Assembly: GCA_029718625.1 (NCBI GenBank)
Contig: CM056381.1
Coordinates: 53,438,157-53,502,156, forward strand
Reading direction: 5' to 3'
DNA: 64,000 nucleotides
Origin: Synaphobranchus kaupii
Lineage: Eukaryota > Chordata > Actinopteri > Anguilliformes > Synaphobranchidae
This document shows, piece after piece, positions 24,043 to 34,170 of this stretch (position 1 is the stretch's first letter; each line of letters opens with the position of its first letter). A program made the translations under genes and the position numbers. The notes under the pieces are model-generated. The model was not told the origin of the DNA, made no database searches, and was given only the letters and a program-made list of their open reading frames with translations.

Positions 24043-25413
24043 CTATCCCCAAAAAAAACGATCCTCTTACACTGGAAAACTAGAAATACATTAAATACAA
24101 CACATTGGTTAAATCTTCTAATAGAATACATTTCAATGGAGAAAATAACTGCCTCTATCCACAATAAAATGTTGCAATTTAGAGAAAACTGGGAACCATT
24201 TATCAATACCCTTAATTTACCAATAACCTACAATTCCTTGCCTGTTAGCCAACCCCGCCCTTCTCCTACACACACACATGCACGCACACATGCATCACAC
24301 ACTCATACACATACTCATACACATACATAACATTTCATTATTACTATTATATTTCTACATTAGTACATCTCCCCCTATCCACTTTTTTTTTTTTTTTTTT
24401 GTATTGTCTTGTTTTATGATATTTTGTTTGCTTAACTTTACTGTTTACTTAATTTTGTTTTCCCTCCCTCAGAGAGGCTCCAGCACAAAACCTTTTTGTA
24501 GATAACACTATAAAAATAAAATTGACCTCCGAAGAGGTGGTGGCGGGAAGAAAAAAAAAGAAAAAAAAAGGAAACAACTCTCGCTAATTATTTGCGGTGA
24601 CGGATTCTGATTTCAGTGACTATAGACAGGAGACGGACAGGGCAAAGAGAAGGGGAGTAAGGTACCATACCCACAGGGACCTAAATATCTAAAACATACA
24701 GTATTTATAACTTGTTTTGCATCATATGCAGAGAATCATTAATTAAACGGAGACATAACAAAGTTATCTTTTTTTGGTTTTAGCTGTAGAGATGAGCTAT
24801 TGTGCCTGCAAGAGATTTCAGAAAGAAATTATGAGGTGGTGTCTGCAGCACAAGGTCTTGGGGGGATTGCTACCTCACTGAGGCATCTCTCTCAACTTGG
24901 CAGCAACACAACGGCCCTAATGATGAGAAGCACAACAAGCAGCAGAATTAAAGGAAACATTTTGTTGCTTAGTTTGTAAAGGTGAACATGTACATAATCT
25001 GATGACATATTATTAGGAACATTATGTCACTCACAATACTTGTGTGATTGCATGCTTTCAGCAATCATGTATATTTTGTTCAGACAATGTTCCTTTTCTA
25101 GTTTTACGTGTATCACTGTCCATTGCAGAGTACACAAAGAGACAGTCAATATAGTTTTCAGTGTTTCAGCACCTAGACTCAGGGTATGCTCGTTGAAGTA
25201 CATAGTTTATATTGCTCTTCTATTTTCCTCACAGGCCCTATGGATGACCCAGTGTTCTGTACTTGCTGCAGCAGCCTCACAGGGTGCAGGACCTGTGTAG
25301 AACAATGGCGCCTATGATCTACCCAGTGCCTCAAATGCTGTGCTCAGAACTTTAATTTTCATAGAGTGAATGGGCTAGCAGAGGTTCTGACCATTCATAA
25401 AGACATACTGTAA

Positions 25414-27650
25414 TGTCAGAATAAGAAACACTCCTCAGTACTAAGTGAGTCCAGCTGTTCATTGACTGTTATTGTTCTGAATGACTAAACCAAAAACTTT
25501 GGTCTTAAAGTGACCATGTTCATACATAGACACTCTATATCTCTATATATAGAATAACACATAACTTCTAAATACTAAGGAAGTCCAGCTGTGTACAGAC
25601 TTCATTTTTGTTTTGATAATTTACAATAATTTGGTATCAAAGTCACCATGTTGTTAATACCACATTTGAAAACAGTAATGCCATTTGGGAGTGTGAAATT
25701 GTTTTTATTCAGAATAAAAAATAATCATTACTATCCAACAGTGTCTTCCTTGTTATATGTTTCCAATTGTCAAATAATCACTGAAAGTAAGGTGTTCTAC
25801 AATATAATGTTACATGAATGCTTATCTTGTCTGTTTCCAACTACAGGATTTCAGGACAATCTGAGATGGTGGGTGTCAAAATAATTTTTTTGTGTGAAAT
25901 GAGATGGAATGACCCTTTACTGCACACGTGCAAACAGGTGTGACATTTGAAATGTAACTAAATAAGCATCTACTTGTAATCAAAAGTAACAAGAACAAAG
26001 AAATACTCCAATACCTGTAAACTTCCTCATACATTTTGATAGTATTCTTCACAGGCATTGTTGAATGAGCAACAAGCTTGCTGTTGCTTGCTGAAGAAAA
26101 TGTGTTGGCTAGCTGAAAGCAAATCTGAGAGCACCTAGATGTGTTGCTATATTGGGTGTTGCTAGTGTTAGTATCACACCACCACCTTACTAGATTTTTA
26201 CTTGGTGGTTGCTAGGGGGTTATTAGTAGGGGTGTATCTGGAGCCGAATAGCCTATTTGGGAAAGCACGAATAATACGTTGGAACAGATATTTTTTCTAC
26301 CCGAAGTTGCTCGTTAATATTCGGATTCGGGAAAAAATAAAACGAGAGAGAGAGACGCACTAATTCTAGCTCGGATCAAGTGATTGCAATCACGACACGC
26401 AACGTCGGCTGGCTTGCTGCTTCGACTCTACGACACAGCTAGCTAGCTGCAGTAACAACGCAAAATCTAGCTGCCAGAGATTTAATTCATTGAGATAGCC
26501 GCTGACATGAGTGATTAACACAAACATGAAAATCAGCATTATAAAAACAAACCGTGACTTAATGTTTATAAAGATATTTTGCTAACTTATTGGCATTACT
26601 CTTGACCAGGAAGGTCTCCTGTATGATAGCTATAGACGTATGTTATGTTGCCCACAGCTTAGATTATTCATTGCAAGTTGAATGCCAAACAATACATTTG
26701 GGTAGAAATAAGCATTCACAGAATCCGTGATATAGGCTAAATATATTCATTTTAATTAAGTTACCACAGTGCGATTGTCACAAATATGTAGGCTACCTGC
26801 GATCCACTGATGTTGTTTTATCTCCATCCATTACAGCACAGCAGCAGAGAGCTGGCTCTAGTTAGCCAGCTAACACGTACTAAAAGCTGAAAGTTTACTG
26901 AAGGAAACGGATATTTTCCTATCCGAAGTTGCCAGTTCATATTGGGGAAATAATTAAATTTCAGCAGGGAAATCTTTGATTCAGAATTTGGTTGGCATCA
27001 CATTTCACAAAATAACCATTTCACCTTTCATTTCACATAGCGCAACAACAAAACTAGAGGGCAGGCTGAGTTAGCGCGAGAAGCAATTAAAAAAATATGA
27101 AGGACGAAGAATAGCTAAGGTTACAATTCAGTTAACATGATGACATTTATCTCCGTTTTTTAACCATAGGCTATCGAAAAAACCTTATGCACAGCGAGTC
27201 CGCTGTAGCCTAGGCTATTTGAAAAACAATAAAAGCAATATTCACTGGACAAGGTTTTGAACTTTTTTCAGTCACAAACCATTCTATTTACTTACAGGCT
27301 GTATTCCTAGATAAACAGAGCTGTATTGTAATGACATCTGAAGCGCATTTTCAGAACTCAAATGTCCGTCTATTGCAGTGTGCGAGTTTTCCATTGAATG
27401 ACAATTCACGCATTAGGTGCAAATGACAATTTGCGCATTAGGCTTGATATAGGTATCAGCTCCTTTTTAATGGATAGCCATTGTCCCGTACCATCGCATA
27501 TCGCCTGGATGTTGATGGAGTGGGCTGAGAGCAATGTAATGTGGCATTGTTTCCCTTCGCTGAGGGAAAGGCATGTGGACTTATGGAACCTTTTATTATT
27601 ATGCATTTTTGATATAGCCTACACAATAATAATATTTCACATTGTGATCT
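25414..27650. other. Non-coding stretch, no gene seen
   Basis: AT-rich sequence. Around 26230-26340 and 26900-26960 two blocks share a GGA..ACAGATATTTT..TACCCGAAGTTGC-like pattern, perhaps diverged arms of one inverted-repeat element. No coding frame resembles a known protein. Confidence 0.45.
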
Positions 27651-27659
27651 AGATATTTT

Positions 27660-28035
27660 AGTCATGCTTGTGCGCGCCCCTGTGTGTAACAGACAGGAGG
27701 GTACACGCGTTGTGCACACGCCTATGTAGACGCACTTATATGCGCCGTTAAAATAACATGTAAACAACTGTGACATGACTTTAGACCAGGTTTGTGGTGG
27801 TTCTAGCGCAAGCGCTTTCTGCTGGCTCAAGATAGCAATACGCCAAAAATAATCCTGGCCACTCCTCATTTTATGCCCAACACGCCCAGTTCACTTGCAA
27901 TGGGCGCAAGAATACATGGTAGTTAAAGGATGTAAGCGGTAGGCGTTATAATGAACCTAGCACGGGGTGTAAGATAGCAAAGACACTTGCGTTTGAGTTA
28001 GTGCCGCTTTGCGCCGGGTGTAAGATAGGGCCCAG
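27660..28035. repeat. Probable DNA-transposon fragment ending in GTAAGATAGGGCCC
   Basis: The right end GCCGGGTGTAAGATAGGGCC (28014-28033) is a common fish repeat terminus, and a shortened copy of the motif (GGGGTGTAAGATAG) occurs at 27965. The interior has GCGC-rich words (GGGCGCAAG, GTGCGCGCCC). No left end could be matched, so boundaries are approximate. Confidence 0.4.
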
Positions 28036-28059
28036 GGACTGAAACTAATTGAGTGTTTT

Positions 28060-28675
28060 TGTTAGTTTAGTTTTAAACCCCCCATGGTCCTGCATCTTGG
28101 CAGATTATATCTGCGACCAGATGGAAGCAACCTGAACTCACTGAACAAGGGGTGAGTAGGGTCAGGAAGGATGGACTGGGCCTTCTTTGTGGCTCTAACT
28201 TTGTACAGTTGGGAGAGGTCATTTAGATTTGTGCCTGCAATTTTACTGCACATTCTAACAATTCCTTCTAACCTGTTCCTGTTTTTCAAGGTAAGTGACC
28301 CAAACCAGCAAATAAAATAGAAGGTTAGAACAGACTCAATAAAACAAAAATAAAACATTCTCATAAAAGTGGAGTCAACATTAAAACTTCTGAGCCTCCA
28401 ATAAAAATACATGATGGGCCTTTGCACAAACAACATCAGTATTTGGTTCAAAGGTTAACTTATCATCAATTATTGTCCCCAGATACTTGTCCTGTTGAAC
28501 AACGTCAACAGCCTGGCCACAAATAACAGCAGGAAGAATAGAGGGAGGCTTCTTCCTAAAGTCAATTATCACTTTCTTTGTTTTAGACACATTTATGTCC
28601 AAGAAGGAGCGTTTGCACCAGTCATTAAATTCATATACCACTGGACCATGGTTAATTTCATCATTACTGAGCAGG
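28060..28675 (-). pseudogene. Rex1/CR1-type LINE, RT C-terminal part
   Basis: The minus strand reads LLSNDEINHGPVVYEFNDWC, FLDINVSKTKKVIIDFRKKP, QDKYLGTIIDDKLTF and, after a frameshift, FCFIESVLTF...KNRNRLEGIVRMCSKI...DPTHPLFSEFRLLPSGRRY. This is the palm-to-thumb and C-terminal region of CR1/L2/Rex1-group reverse transcriptases. It stops abruptly at 28675, where a gypsy LTR starts; the upstream RT part lies beyond the gypsy at about 31870-32130. At least one frameshift near 28385 is present. Confidence 0.85.
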
Positions 28676-29258
28676 TGTAACAACCGCCGTTTGCCTCCAG
28701 TCCACCCCCCTTTCGTTTCCCTTGTATTCCCGTTCCTTATGGTTCATGACATGTTTTTCAGTTCACCCTGTTCGTCTCTGTTCTGTGTTCATTGCAGGCT
28801 GGGCATGGTTCCTTTTAGTTCCTTGTTTCTCCCCTTGGTTACTCTCCTACTCTCTCACATTCATCACTCCTTTCAGTTATCCAATTAGTTCCTTCACCTG
28901 TTCCCTTCACTATTTCGTTTCCCCTCTCACGCTATTTCGTTGCCAGTTTGTTTTCTCCGCTCCGTTTGAGATCTCTCCCGGCCATTCTGATTATTATTCC
29001 TGTTTATCTCGTAACCCGTTTTGCTCTGTTCCTTCTTCCAGCCCGTCCAGCCTGCCTCCTGCCTGTCCCTACAAGCCCTGACTCCTCTCCTTCCCCGCTT
29101 TAGTTAGCCAACCCCGTATCCTGCCTTCCTCCCTTTATTCGCCCTTTGCCTGCATTCGCTTGCCTTGCCTTTAATAAATATGCTCTCTTGTGGAGTACTT
29201 GAATAGAGTCTGTCTCAGAGTCTTGCATTTGGGTCCAGTCCTGTACACTGCCGTAACA
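28676..29258 (+). repeat. 5' LTR of the inserted gypsy element
   Basis: Begins TGTAACAACCGCC and ends CTGCCGTAACA. AATAAA lies at 29173, and TGCATTTGGGTCCA at 29224-29237, 20 bases from the end. It is related to the LTR at 1839-2449. The leader then gives GAACAAACTGGCCAGTGATG, leading into a gag start. Confidence 0.88.
29173..29178 (+). promoter_or_regulatory. LTR polyadenylation signal
   Basis: AATAAA about 80 bases before the LTR end, at the same relative place as in the LTR at 1839-2449. Confidence 0.6.
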
Positions 29259-29275
29259 GAACAAACTGGCCAGTG

Positions 29276-29580
29276 ATGGACCCAGCAGACTGAGCAGATC
29301 CACCACGCCATCGTCTGCCAGGGATCCTTCATTAGTCGGCACGGTAAACTCCTGCACGGGCCGCGGCGATACCTCAACCCAGTACTTCCACTCCAACCCG
29401 GCTTCACACTTCTGGTCCGACGCACCCCTCAGTTCCGGAACACCCAGCAGAGAAACCCATGCAGCTGGGTAGAGCAAGTCTCTTGGAGGAGGAGCGCCTG
29501 AGAAGAGTCCAAGCTGGGACCTGCCTCTACTGTGGTCAGACCGGTCACGTGCTTCTCTCATGTCCCATTCGCCAAAAAGG
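29276..29580 (+). pseudogene. gypsy gag remnant with intact zinc knuckle
   Basis: The ATG at 29276 gives MDPAD, the usual start of fish chromovirus and Mart/PEG10-like Gag, then a stop at 29291. Beyond it the expected IHHAIVCQGSFI reads in a shifted frame. Most of the capsid domain is missing. At about 29518-29578 a CX2CX4HX4C knuckle (GTCLYCGQTGHVLLSCPIRQ) remains complete. Gag would package element RNA; this one is non-functional. Confidence 0.8.
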
Positions 29581-29619
29581 GGTGACTCACCAGTAAGGCT
29601 GGGTGTCCTGGTGAGCCCA

Positions 29620-31790
29620 ATCTCTTCTCCTGCTACTGCCCAGTCCCGGTTCCTGTTGGACGCCACGCTCTGCTGGAACCGCCAAACTCTCCCGTTATCC
29701 ACCCTGGTTGATTCTGAGGCAGACTCTAATTTTATGCCGCACTTATCCGCCAGGCAGGCATTTCTGCCCAACCTCTCTCGGATCCCCTCAATGCCTACTC
29801 TCTAAACAGGAAGCTCATCGCCCGGGTCACCCATTCGACCGAGCCCCTACTGCTCATCCTGTCCGGTAATCACCGTGAAACTATACAGTTTCATGTAATC
29901 TCCTCCACTCCATCAACCCTGGTCCTCGGTCAACCATGGCTGAGACAGCACAACCCTCATTTCAATTGGGTCACTAACAAAGTCAGAGTTGGAGCTCCTA
30001 CTGTCACTCCACCTGCCTACAATCTGCCCAGCCTCCGTCAGAGGGCACTAACCCTTCTTCCAAACCACAAACTTCTTTCTAACCTGTTCTCAATTCCATC
30101 CATTTATCATGACCTAGCTGAAGTGTTTAACAAATCTCTTGCCCTATTATTACCTCCTCATAGACTGTATGATTGCTGCATTAACCTGCTTCCAGGAGCC
30201 TCTCTCCCGTCCAGTCGCCTGTACAACCTGTCCCATCCAGAGAGAATAGCCATGGAGACCTACATTCATGACTCACTCACATCAGGTATCATTCGTCCGT
30301 CCTCCTCCCTAGTCTGGGCCGGTTTTTTTTGTGTCCAAAATGGATGGGACCTTACGTCCTTGCATTGATTACCGTGGCTTAAATGCCATCACCATCAGGA
30401 ATAAATACCCTCTGCCACTGATTAACTCTGTTTTTGAACCCCTCCGTGGAGCTACAGTTTTTTCTAAACTGGATCTCAGAAACGCTTACCACCTGGTCCG
30501 TATCCGGGAGGGGGACGAATGGAAAACCGCCTTCAACACGCCATTGGGGCACTTTGAGTACCTGGTGGTCCCATTCTGGCTTACTAATGCCCCAGCAGCA
30601 TTCCAGGCCATGATTAATGACGTCCTCCAAGACCTCCTCAACCGGTCTGTGTTTGTCTACCTGGACGATATTCAAATTTTTTCCCGTAATCCAGAAGAAC
30701 ACGTCCAGCACGTAAGGCAAGTGCTCCAATGCCTCCTCAAGAATAGGCTGTTTGTTAAAGCAGAAAGAGTTCCATGTTCCCTCCGTGAGCTTTCTGGGCT
30801 TTATCCTGGAGAGTGGGCGAGTGAGACCGGACCCTGAGAATTTGTGACCAGATTACCATCACCATCAGACAGTGACACCGTCATCCTCACTATTGTCGAC
30901 CGCTTCTCCAAGGCGGTCCACTTCATCCCTCTCCCTAAGCTTCCCACAGCTTCTAGACGGCAGAGCTCCTAGTGCACCATGGGGTACGTCTGCACGGGAT
31001 CCCCTCTGATGTCGTCTCTGATCGCGGCCCCCAGTCCTCCTCCCATGTGTGGAAGGCATTCTGGCGGTCCCTAGGGGCCTCCGTCAGCCTATCCTCTGGC
31101 TACCATCCCCAAACCAACGGCCAAACCGAGAGGGCTAACCAGGACCTGGGAGCAGCCTTGCGCTGCGTGACGTCCCGGAACCCCTCCTCCTGGAGCAAGC
31201 TGCTACCTTGGGTTGAATACGCCCACAACTCGTTAACCAGCTCTGCCACCGAGATGTCCCCATTTGAGTGTTCCCTGGGGTACCAGCCACCCCTGTTTCT
31301 GGCCCAAGAGGAGGGGGCTTCTGTTCCATCTGTACAGGCCCATCTCCAATGATGCAAAAGGGCATGGAACGACACTCGTGCTGCACTCCTTTGTTCCACC
31401 GCCCGCACCCAGTGCTTGGCGGACCGCCACCGTACCGCAGCCCCCCAGTACACACTAGCACCTGCAAAAAACTCCAACCCCAGTTCATCAGCCCCTACAC
31501 TATCGATTCAGTCATCAACCCCTCTGCCATAAAACTTAAGCTCCCCCCAGCCCTCAATATCCACCCCATGTTCCACATCTCTCAAGTAAAGCCAGTCTCC
31601 TCCAGCCCACTTAGCCCTCCGCCCCCCTGGATCATCAACAACGCTCCTGCCTACACGGTTCACAGTATACTGGACATCCGCTGCAGAGGATGTGAGTTCC
31701 AATACCTGGTGGACTGGGAGGGTTACGGCCCCGAGGAGAGGAGCTGGATTTCCTGCCAGCTCATCCTCAACCACGACCTGACCAACAGCT
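29620..31790 (+). pseudogene. gypsy pol remnant (protease, RT, integrase core, chromodomain)
   Basis: The retropepsin-like segment has [14 protein letters not shown] at 29697-29740; the usual DSGA is DSEA, so the active site is altered. A pre-RT region ([17 protein letters not shown]) lies at 30145-30210. RT at 30331-30770 includes [30 protein letters not shown] and [13 protein letters not shown] deletion joins late RT to the integrase core ([13 protein letters not shown], 30896). The core continues with [34 protein letters not shown] and [11 protein letters not shown]. The chromodomain has [18 protein letters not shown] (31700). Frameshifts near 30330, 30780 and 31350. RNase H and the integrase HHCC finger are absent. 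Confidence 0.9.
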
Positions 31791-31869
31791 GTAAATGGTA
31801 CACCTGTCTTGTTTCATTTAAGCCATTTACCAAGTTTATGTGATGCTCACACCTGGAGTTATAAAGCCT

Positions 31870-32130
31870 TAAACAGAGCACCGCCTAAATAGGTGAAATT
31901 TGCCATCTGCGCCAAGGGGTTAAGTAGGGTGCCTGTGGCATCCTCAACACCCCTGCCTGCCCTATAAGCAAATTGGAGTGGATTGGAGTTGCACCCAAAA
32001 TCTCCTCTTTTATAATCTTCTCAAATGTTTTCATAACGAGAGAAGTAAGTCCCACAGGCCTATAGTCATTGAGTGATTTTGGTGGTTTAACCCTATTTAC
32101 TTTGGCCCTTCAGAGGCAATTTCCTCCTGG
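31870..32130 (-). pseudogene. Rex1/CR1-type LINE, RT N-terminal part
   Basis: The minus strand gives the RT fingers. A YRPV-ALTS-like region is followed by VMKTFEKIIKEEI, and QFAYRAGRGVEDATGTLLN (31905-31965) matches the conserved QFAYR..RSVDDA block. It belongs with 28060-28675 and 33249-33719 as one LINE split by the gypsy and by a solo LTR. Several frameshifts. Sequence at about 31791-31870 between the gypsy and this block is not recognised. Confidence 0.75.
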
Positions 32131-33248
32131 TGTTAGGTGTTGGTGGGGGAAGGGCCCAAGCGCAGGCAGGAAGTACAAAAACAAAGTTTAATAAAAGGGC
32201 TAGGCAGCAATCCGTGGTAAACAGGCAGGGTCAAAAACCGGGGAGACAGGGCAACGGTACAAAGCACAGTCCAAAGAGTGGTCAAGGAACAGGCAAGGGT
32301 CAAACCGGGAAGGCACAGCAAAGGTACAAAAACAGGATCCAAAACCAGGGTCGCGAGAACACAGGCAGGGGTCAAAACCGGGGAGGCGTAAGAGGAACAA
32401 AAGAGAACAAAACAGACTAAATACAAAACAAAACAACAACAGGCAAAAACTAGGGAAACAAAAACTAGAAAACAGAATAAACAAACAGCTCGGGCAGAAT
32501 CTCGGAATAAACAGGCAACACAGAAGCAAAATATAGTACAAGGAACTTGCGAAGAAACACTGAAATGACAAGGTATATATACACAGAGGGAGACAGACAT
32601 AATGGGAATCAGGTATATAGAAGCAGCGAGGGGAGATTGCTCACAGGTGAGAACAGTGAGGGTTAACAGGGACCAATAAAACAATGACAGGGGAAACGTA
32701 AGACACGGACTGGAATACACAGACACAATGATAACAAACGGCCTGGAGTTAGCAGGTAAACAAGTGCACAGCTCAGAGGGGAGGCACACGAAAGTGGACA
32801 CATGTGCAGAGAATGCGAAATCACAGATCGATGCAGGGATAGGATAACGAGGAGGGAAATGACAGCTGCAGATAGAAACTCAAGATGAATTAGTAATTAG
32901 TAATGTTAGTAGTGAACTCTAGAACCCTAATGTTAGTAGGTTAGCTGGTTAGTATTATATACATGTTAGTTTGTTAGCAGGTTAGTATTAAATCTAATCT
33001 AACAGTTAGTATGATTAGTACATTAGTATTATATACAAATATAAATAAAGCCAGAAGGAAGAAAACGAGATATACGAAATACAGAGGAAACCCGAATGTT
33101 CCCAAAATCACCCGAATAGTGCAATGACAAAGACAGGGAGTGGAATCTCAGAAAACATGGAACGCGGACTGACAATCGTGAGGGAAAAGAAATCAGGAAA
33201 ATAATAACAAATAAAGAAATAAACAGACAGAATTACAGGATCCTAACA
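32131..33248 (-). repeat. Solo LTR family C, copy 2, inside the LINE
   Basis: A 1118-bp unit begins TGTTAGGTGTTGGTGGG and ends GGATCCTAACA. It matches the copy at 21918 along its length, including the repetitive TTAGTAGGTTAGCTGGTTAG region. The flanks (CCTGG and GATTT) do not match as a TSD. The LINE endonuclease on one side and RT on the other are separated by far more missing codons than the LTR explains. A deletion or recombination therefore accompanied or followed insertion. Confidence 0.85.
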
Positions 33249-33719
33249 GATTTCCCAGTCACTGCAGAGTCTCTATCAAATCGCAGCGGTACCCCAAAAC
33301 CATCGATCCAGATCGGTTTGTAGGTCCTGCTCCTTGAGCCACGTCCCAGTCAAGGCAATGAGACAGGCATTCCTGTATTCCGATAGGAACTTGACATTCA
33401 CCTTTAGTTCATCAACCTTGTTACGAAGGGACTGTATATTGACAAGGATGATTGAGGGAAGGGGACTCCGCCGATGGCCTTGTCCTTTAAGCCCCTGGCA
33501 CACTCCACCACGTCTGCCCCTTTTCCTCACTCCCATTGGCCTGGATGCCCAGCTCCCATTCCCCACGGAAGAACCATGCTGTGTGATCTCCATAGGGAAA
33601 CCTGATGTTGGATCCATGACTCCCGTGCCTGAGTTCCGAAGTAGCAGAAGGAACTCCCGGCTATACTGAAGAGGCTCATGATTCTCACAATGTCCTCTCA
33701 AAAAGTGACAAAAAAGCAT
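33249..33719 (-). pseudogene. Rex1/CR1-type LINE, APE endonuclease N-terminus
   Basis: The minus strand reads RKRGRRGGVCQGLKGQGHRR, LPSIILVNIQSLRNKVDELK and IALTGTWLKEQ, then a WFWGTAAI frame change into GVPLRFDRDSAVTGKS. This matches the start of Rex1-like pol proteins (SLRNKMDEL.., TETWL). The catalytic Glu of TETWL is Gly here, so the nuclease would be dead even without the truncation. It continues the LINE cut by the LTR at 32131. Confidence 0.82.
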
Positions 33720-33912
33720 AGAACGAGGAGAAAGCCCGGCAGCCTGAGGTGAGTCATTGTTACTTCAATCTCATGTAGTCAGATAAAAAAAATGTATACG
33801 TTAGTAGCGACGTTAAAACGGGTTAAAGACCAACAGGGTAGCACACAACGCACAACTGCTGCTGCCTGTCGCCATTAGACCAGCACCATGTTAAAAAAAA
33901 AACAAATTCCCT

Positions 33913-34170
33913 TCTGCCAGCCACCTGTTCAAGTCTGTGATGCCACTGTGTCAGCCACCAATTCCAGTCTCTGAAGCCACTGTGTCAGCCACCTGTTCAA
34001 GCCACTCATGCCACTGTGATAGCCACCTGGTCAAGCCTATGCCACTGTGTCAGTCACCTGTTCATGCCACTGTGTCAGCCACCTATTCCAGTCTCTGAAG
34101 CCACTGTCAACCACCTGTTCAAATCTCTGATGCCACTGTGTCAGCCACCAATTCCAGTCTCTGATGCAGA
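33913..34170 (+). repeat. Minisatellite of about 36 bp
   Basis: Imperfect tandem units built from GCCACTGTGTCAGCCACC plus TGTTCAAGTCTCTGATG or ATTCCAGTCTCTGAA variants. About eight units. No coding role inferred. Confidence 0.8.

Larger units (their letters stand above)
19124..24250 (+). pseudogene. L1 ORF2 protein (APE endonuclease, reverse transcriptase)
   Basis: The APE endonuclease at 19124-19830 has LTWNIRG, LLQETHLTES, GGDFNTVI and ISDHAPVSF, all expected catalytic blocks. The reverse transcriptase has NNKAPGPDGFPAEFFK (20517), NYRPLSLINTDVKI, a frameshift near 20765, TSLDAEKAFDKVNW, RQGCPLSPSLFAIFIEP and LYADDVLLY (21200). The C-terminal CSHCTLDTPDNYFHATWLC lies at 23274-23335. In-frame stops occur at 19337, about 19625, about 19655 and about 20020, and after DIN near 20408. 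A family residue of Trp is plausible at DS*RL. Solo LTRs interrupt the frame at 21918-23056 and 23487-24042. The protein nicked target DNA and copied L1 RNA. Confidence 0.92.
17364..24569 (+). mobile_element. L1-type LINE, full-length but decayed, with 16-bp TSD
   Basis: The element is bounded by GGAAACAACTCTCGCT at 17348-17363 and 24570-24585, a perfect 16-bp target-site duplication. It ends in A-rich AAAAAAAAAG repeats. It contains a 5' leader, ORF1 (17603-18318), an inter-ORF region, ORF2 (19124 to about 24250) and a 3' region with a CA repeat. Without the two solo LTRs inside ORF2 it would be about 5.5 kb. It landed in the fourth exon-like block of the RING-type gene copy. This is target-primed reverse transcription with little 5' loss. 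Confidence 0.9.
15907..25413 (+). pseudogene. Decayed multi-exon gene copy with C-terminal RING-like zinc-binding exon
   Basis: Six exon-like blocks with plausible splice sites share one orientation. They are 15907-15996 (MDTYIVFKGGKRLTLKED..., donor GT), 16330-16615 (YITDDGNVAL, then SDGRFSTLDLSPGGHYEVHG after a frameshift), 16866-17058 (SQVLVIRFKEAEATVSGIL...GHDELMILTYSEGNEILDT), 17336-24661 (GSMYWKQ, split by an L1), 24784-24981 (DELLCLQEISERNYEVVSAA...) and 25235-25413. The last junction rebuilds CLVCK-GPMDDPVFCTCC...GCRTCVEQW...CLKC, paired cysteines as in a variant RING finger. Defects: frameshifts in exons 2, 3 and 5, an in-frame TGA in the last exon and the L1. The function of the intact family is inferred only as possible E3 ligase activity. 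Confidence 0.6.
28676..31790 (+). mobile_element. Ty3/gypsy chromovirus-type element inserted in the LINE, 3' LTR missing
   Basis: The order is 5' LTR (28676-29258), gag remnant, zinc knuckle, protease, RT, integrase core and chromodomain, all on the plus strand. The LINE is interrupted exactly at the LTR start. No 3' LTR follows the chromodomain, and LINE-related sequence resumes within about 80 bases, so the 3' end was deleted with some flanking DNA. Large internal deletions also removed most of gag and everything from late RT to the integrase finger. Confidence 0.9.

Noticed and set aside
26230..26990. Possible inverted-repeat element from two similar TACCCGAAGTTGC-like blocks
   Set aside because: The blocks are in the same general orientation and only short parts agree; not enough to define an element.
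29100..29771. Long minus-strand frame of 223 codons
   Set aside because: It is the antisense of the gypsy leader, gag and protease remnant.
33913..34170. Possible CRISPR-like array
   Set aside because: Units are contiguous degenerate minisatellite copies without unique spacers, in a eukaryotic setting.
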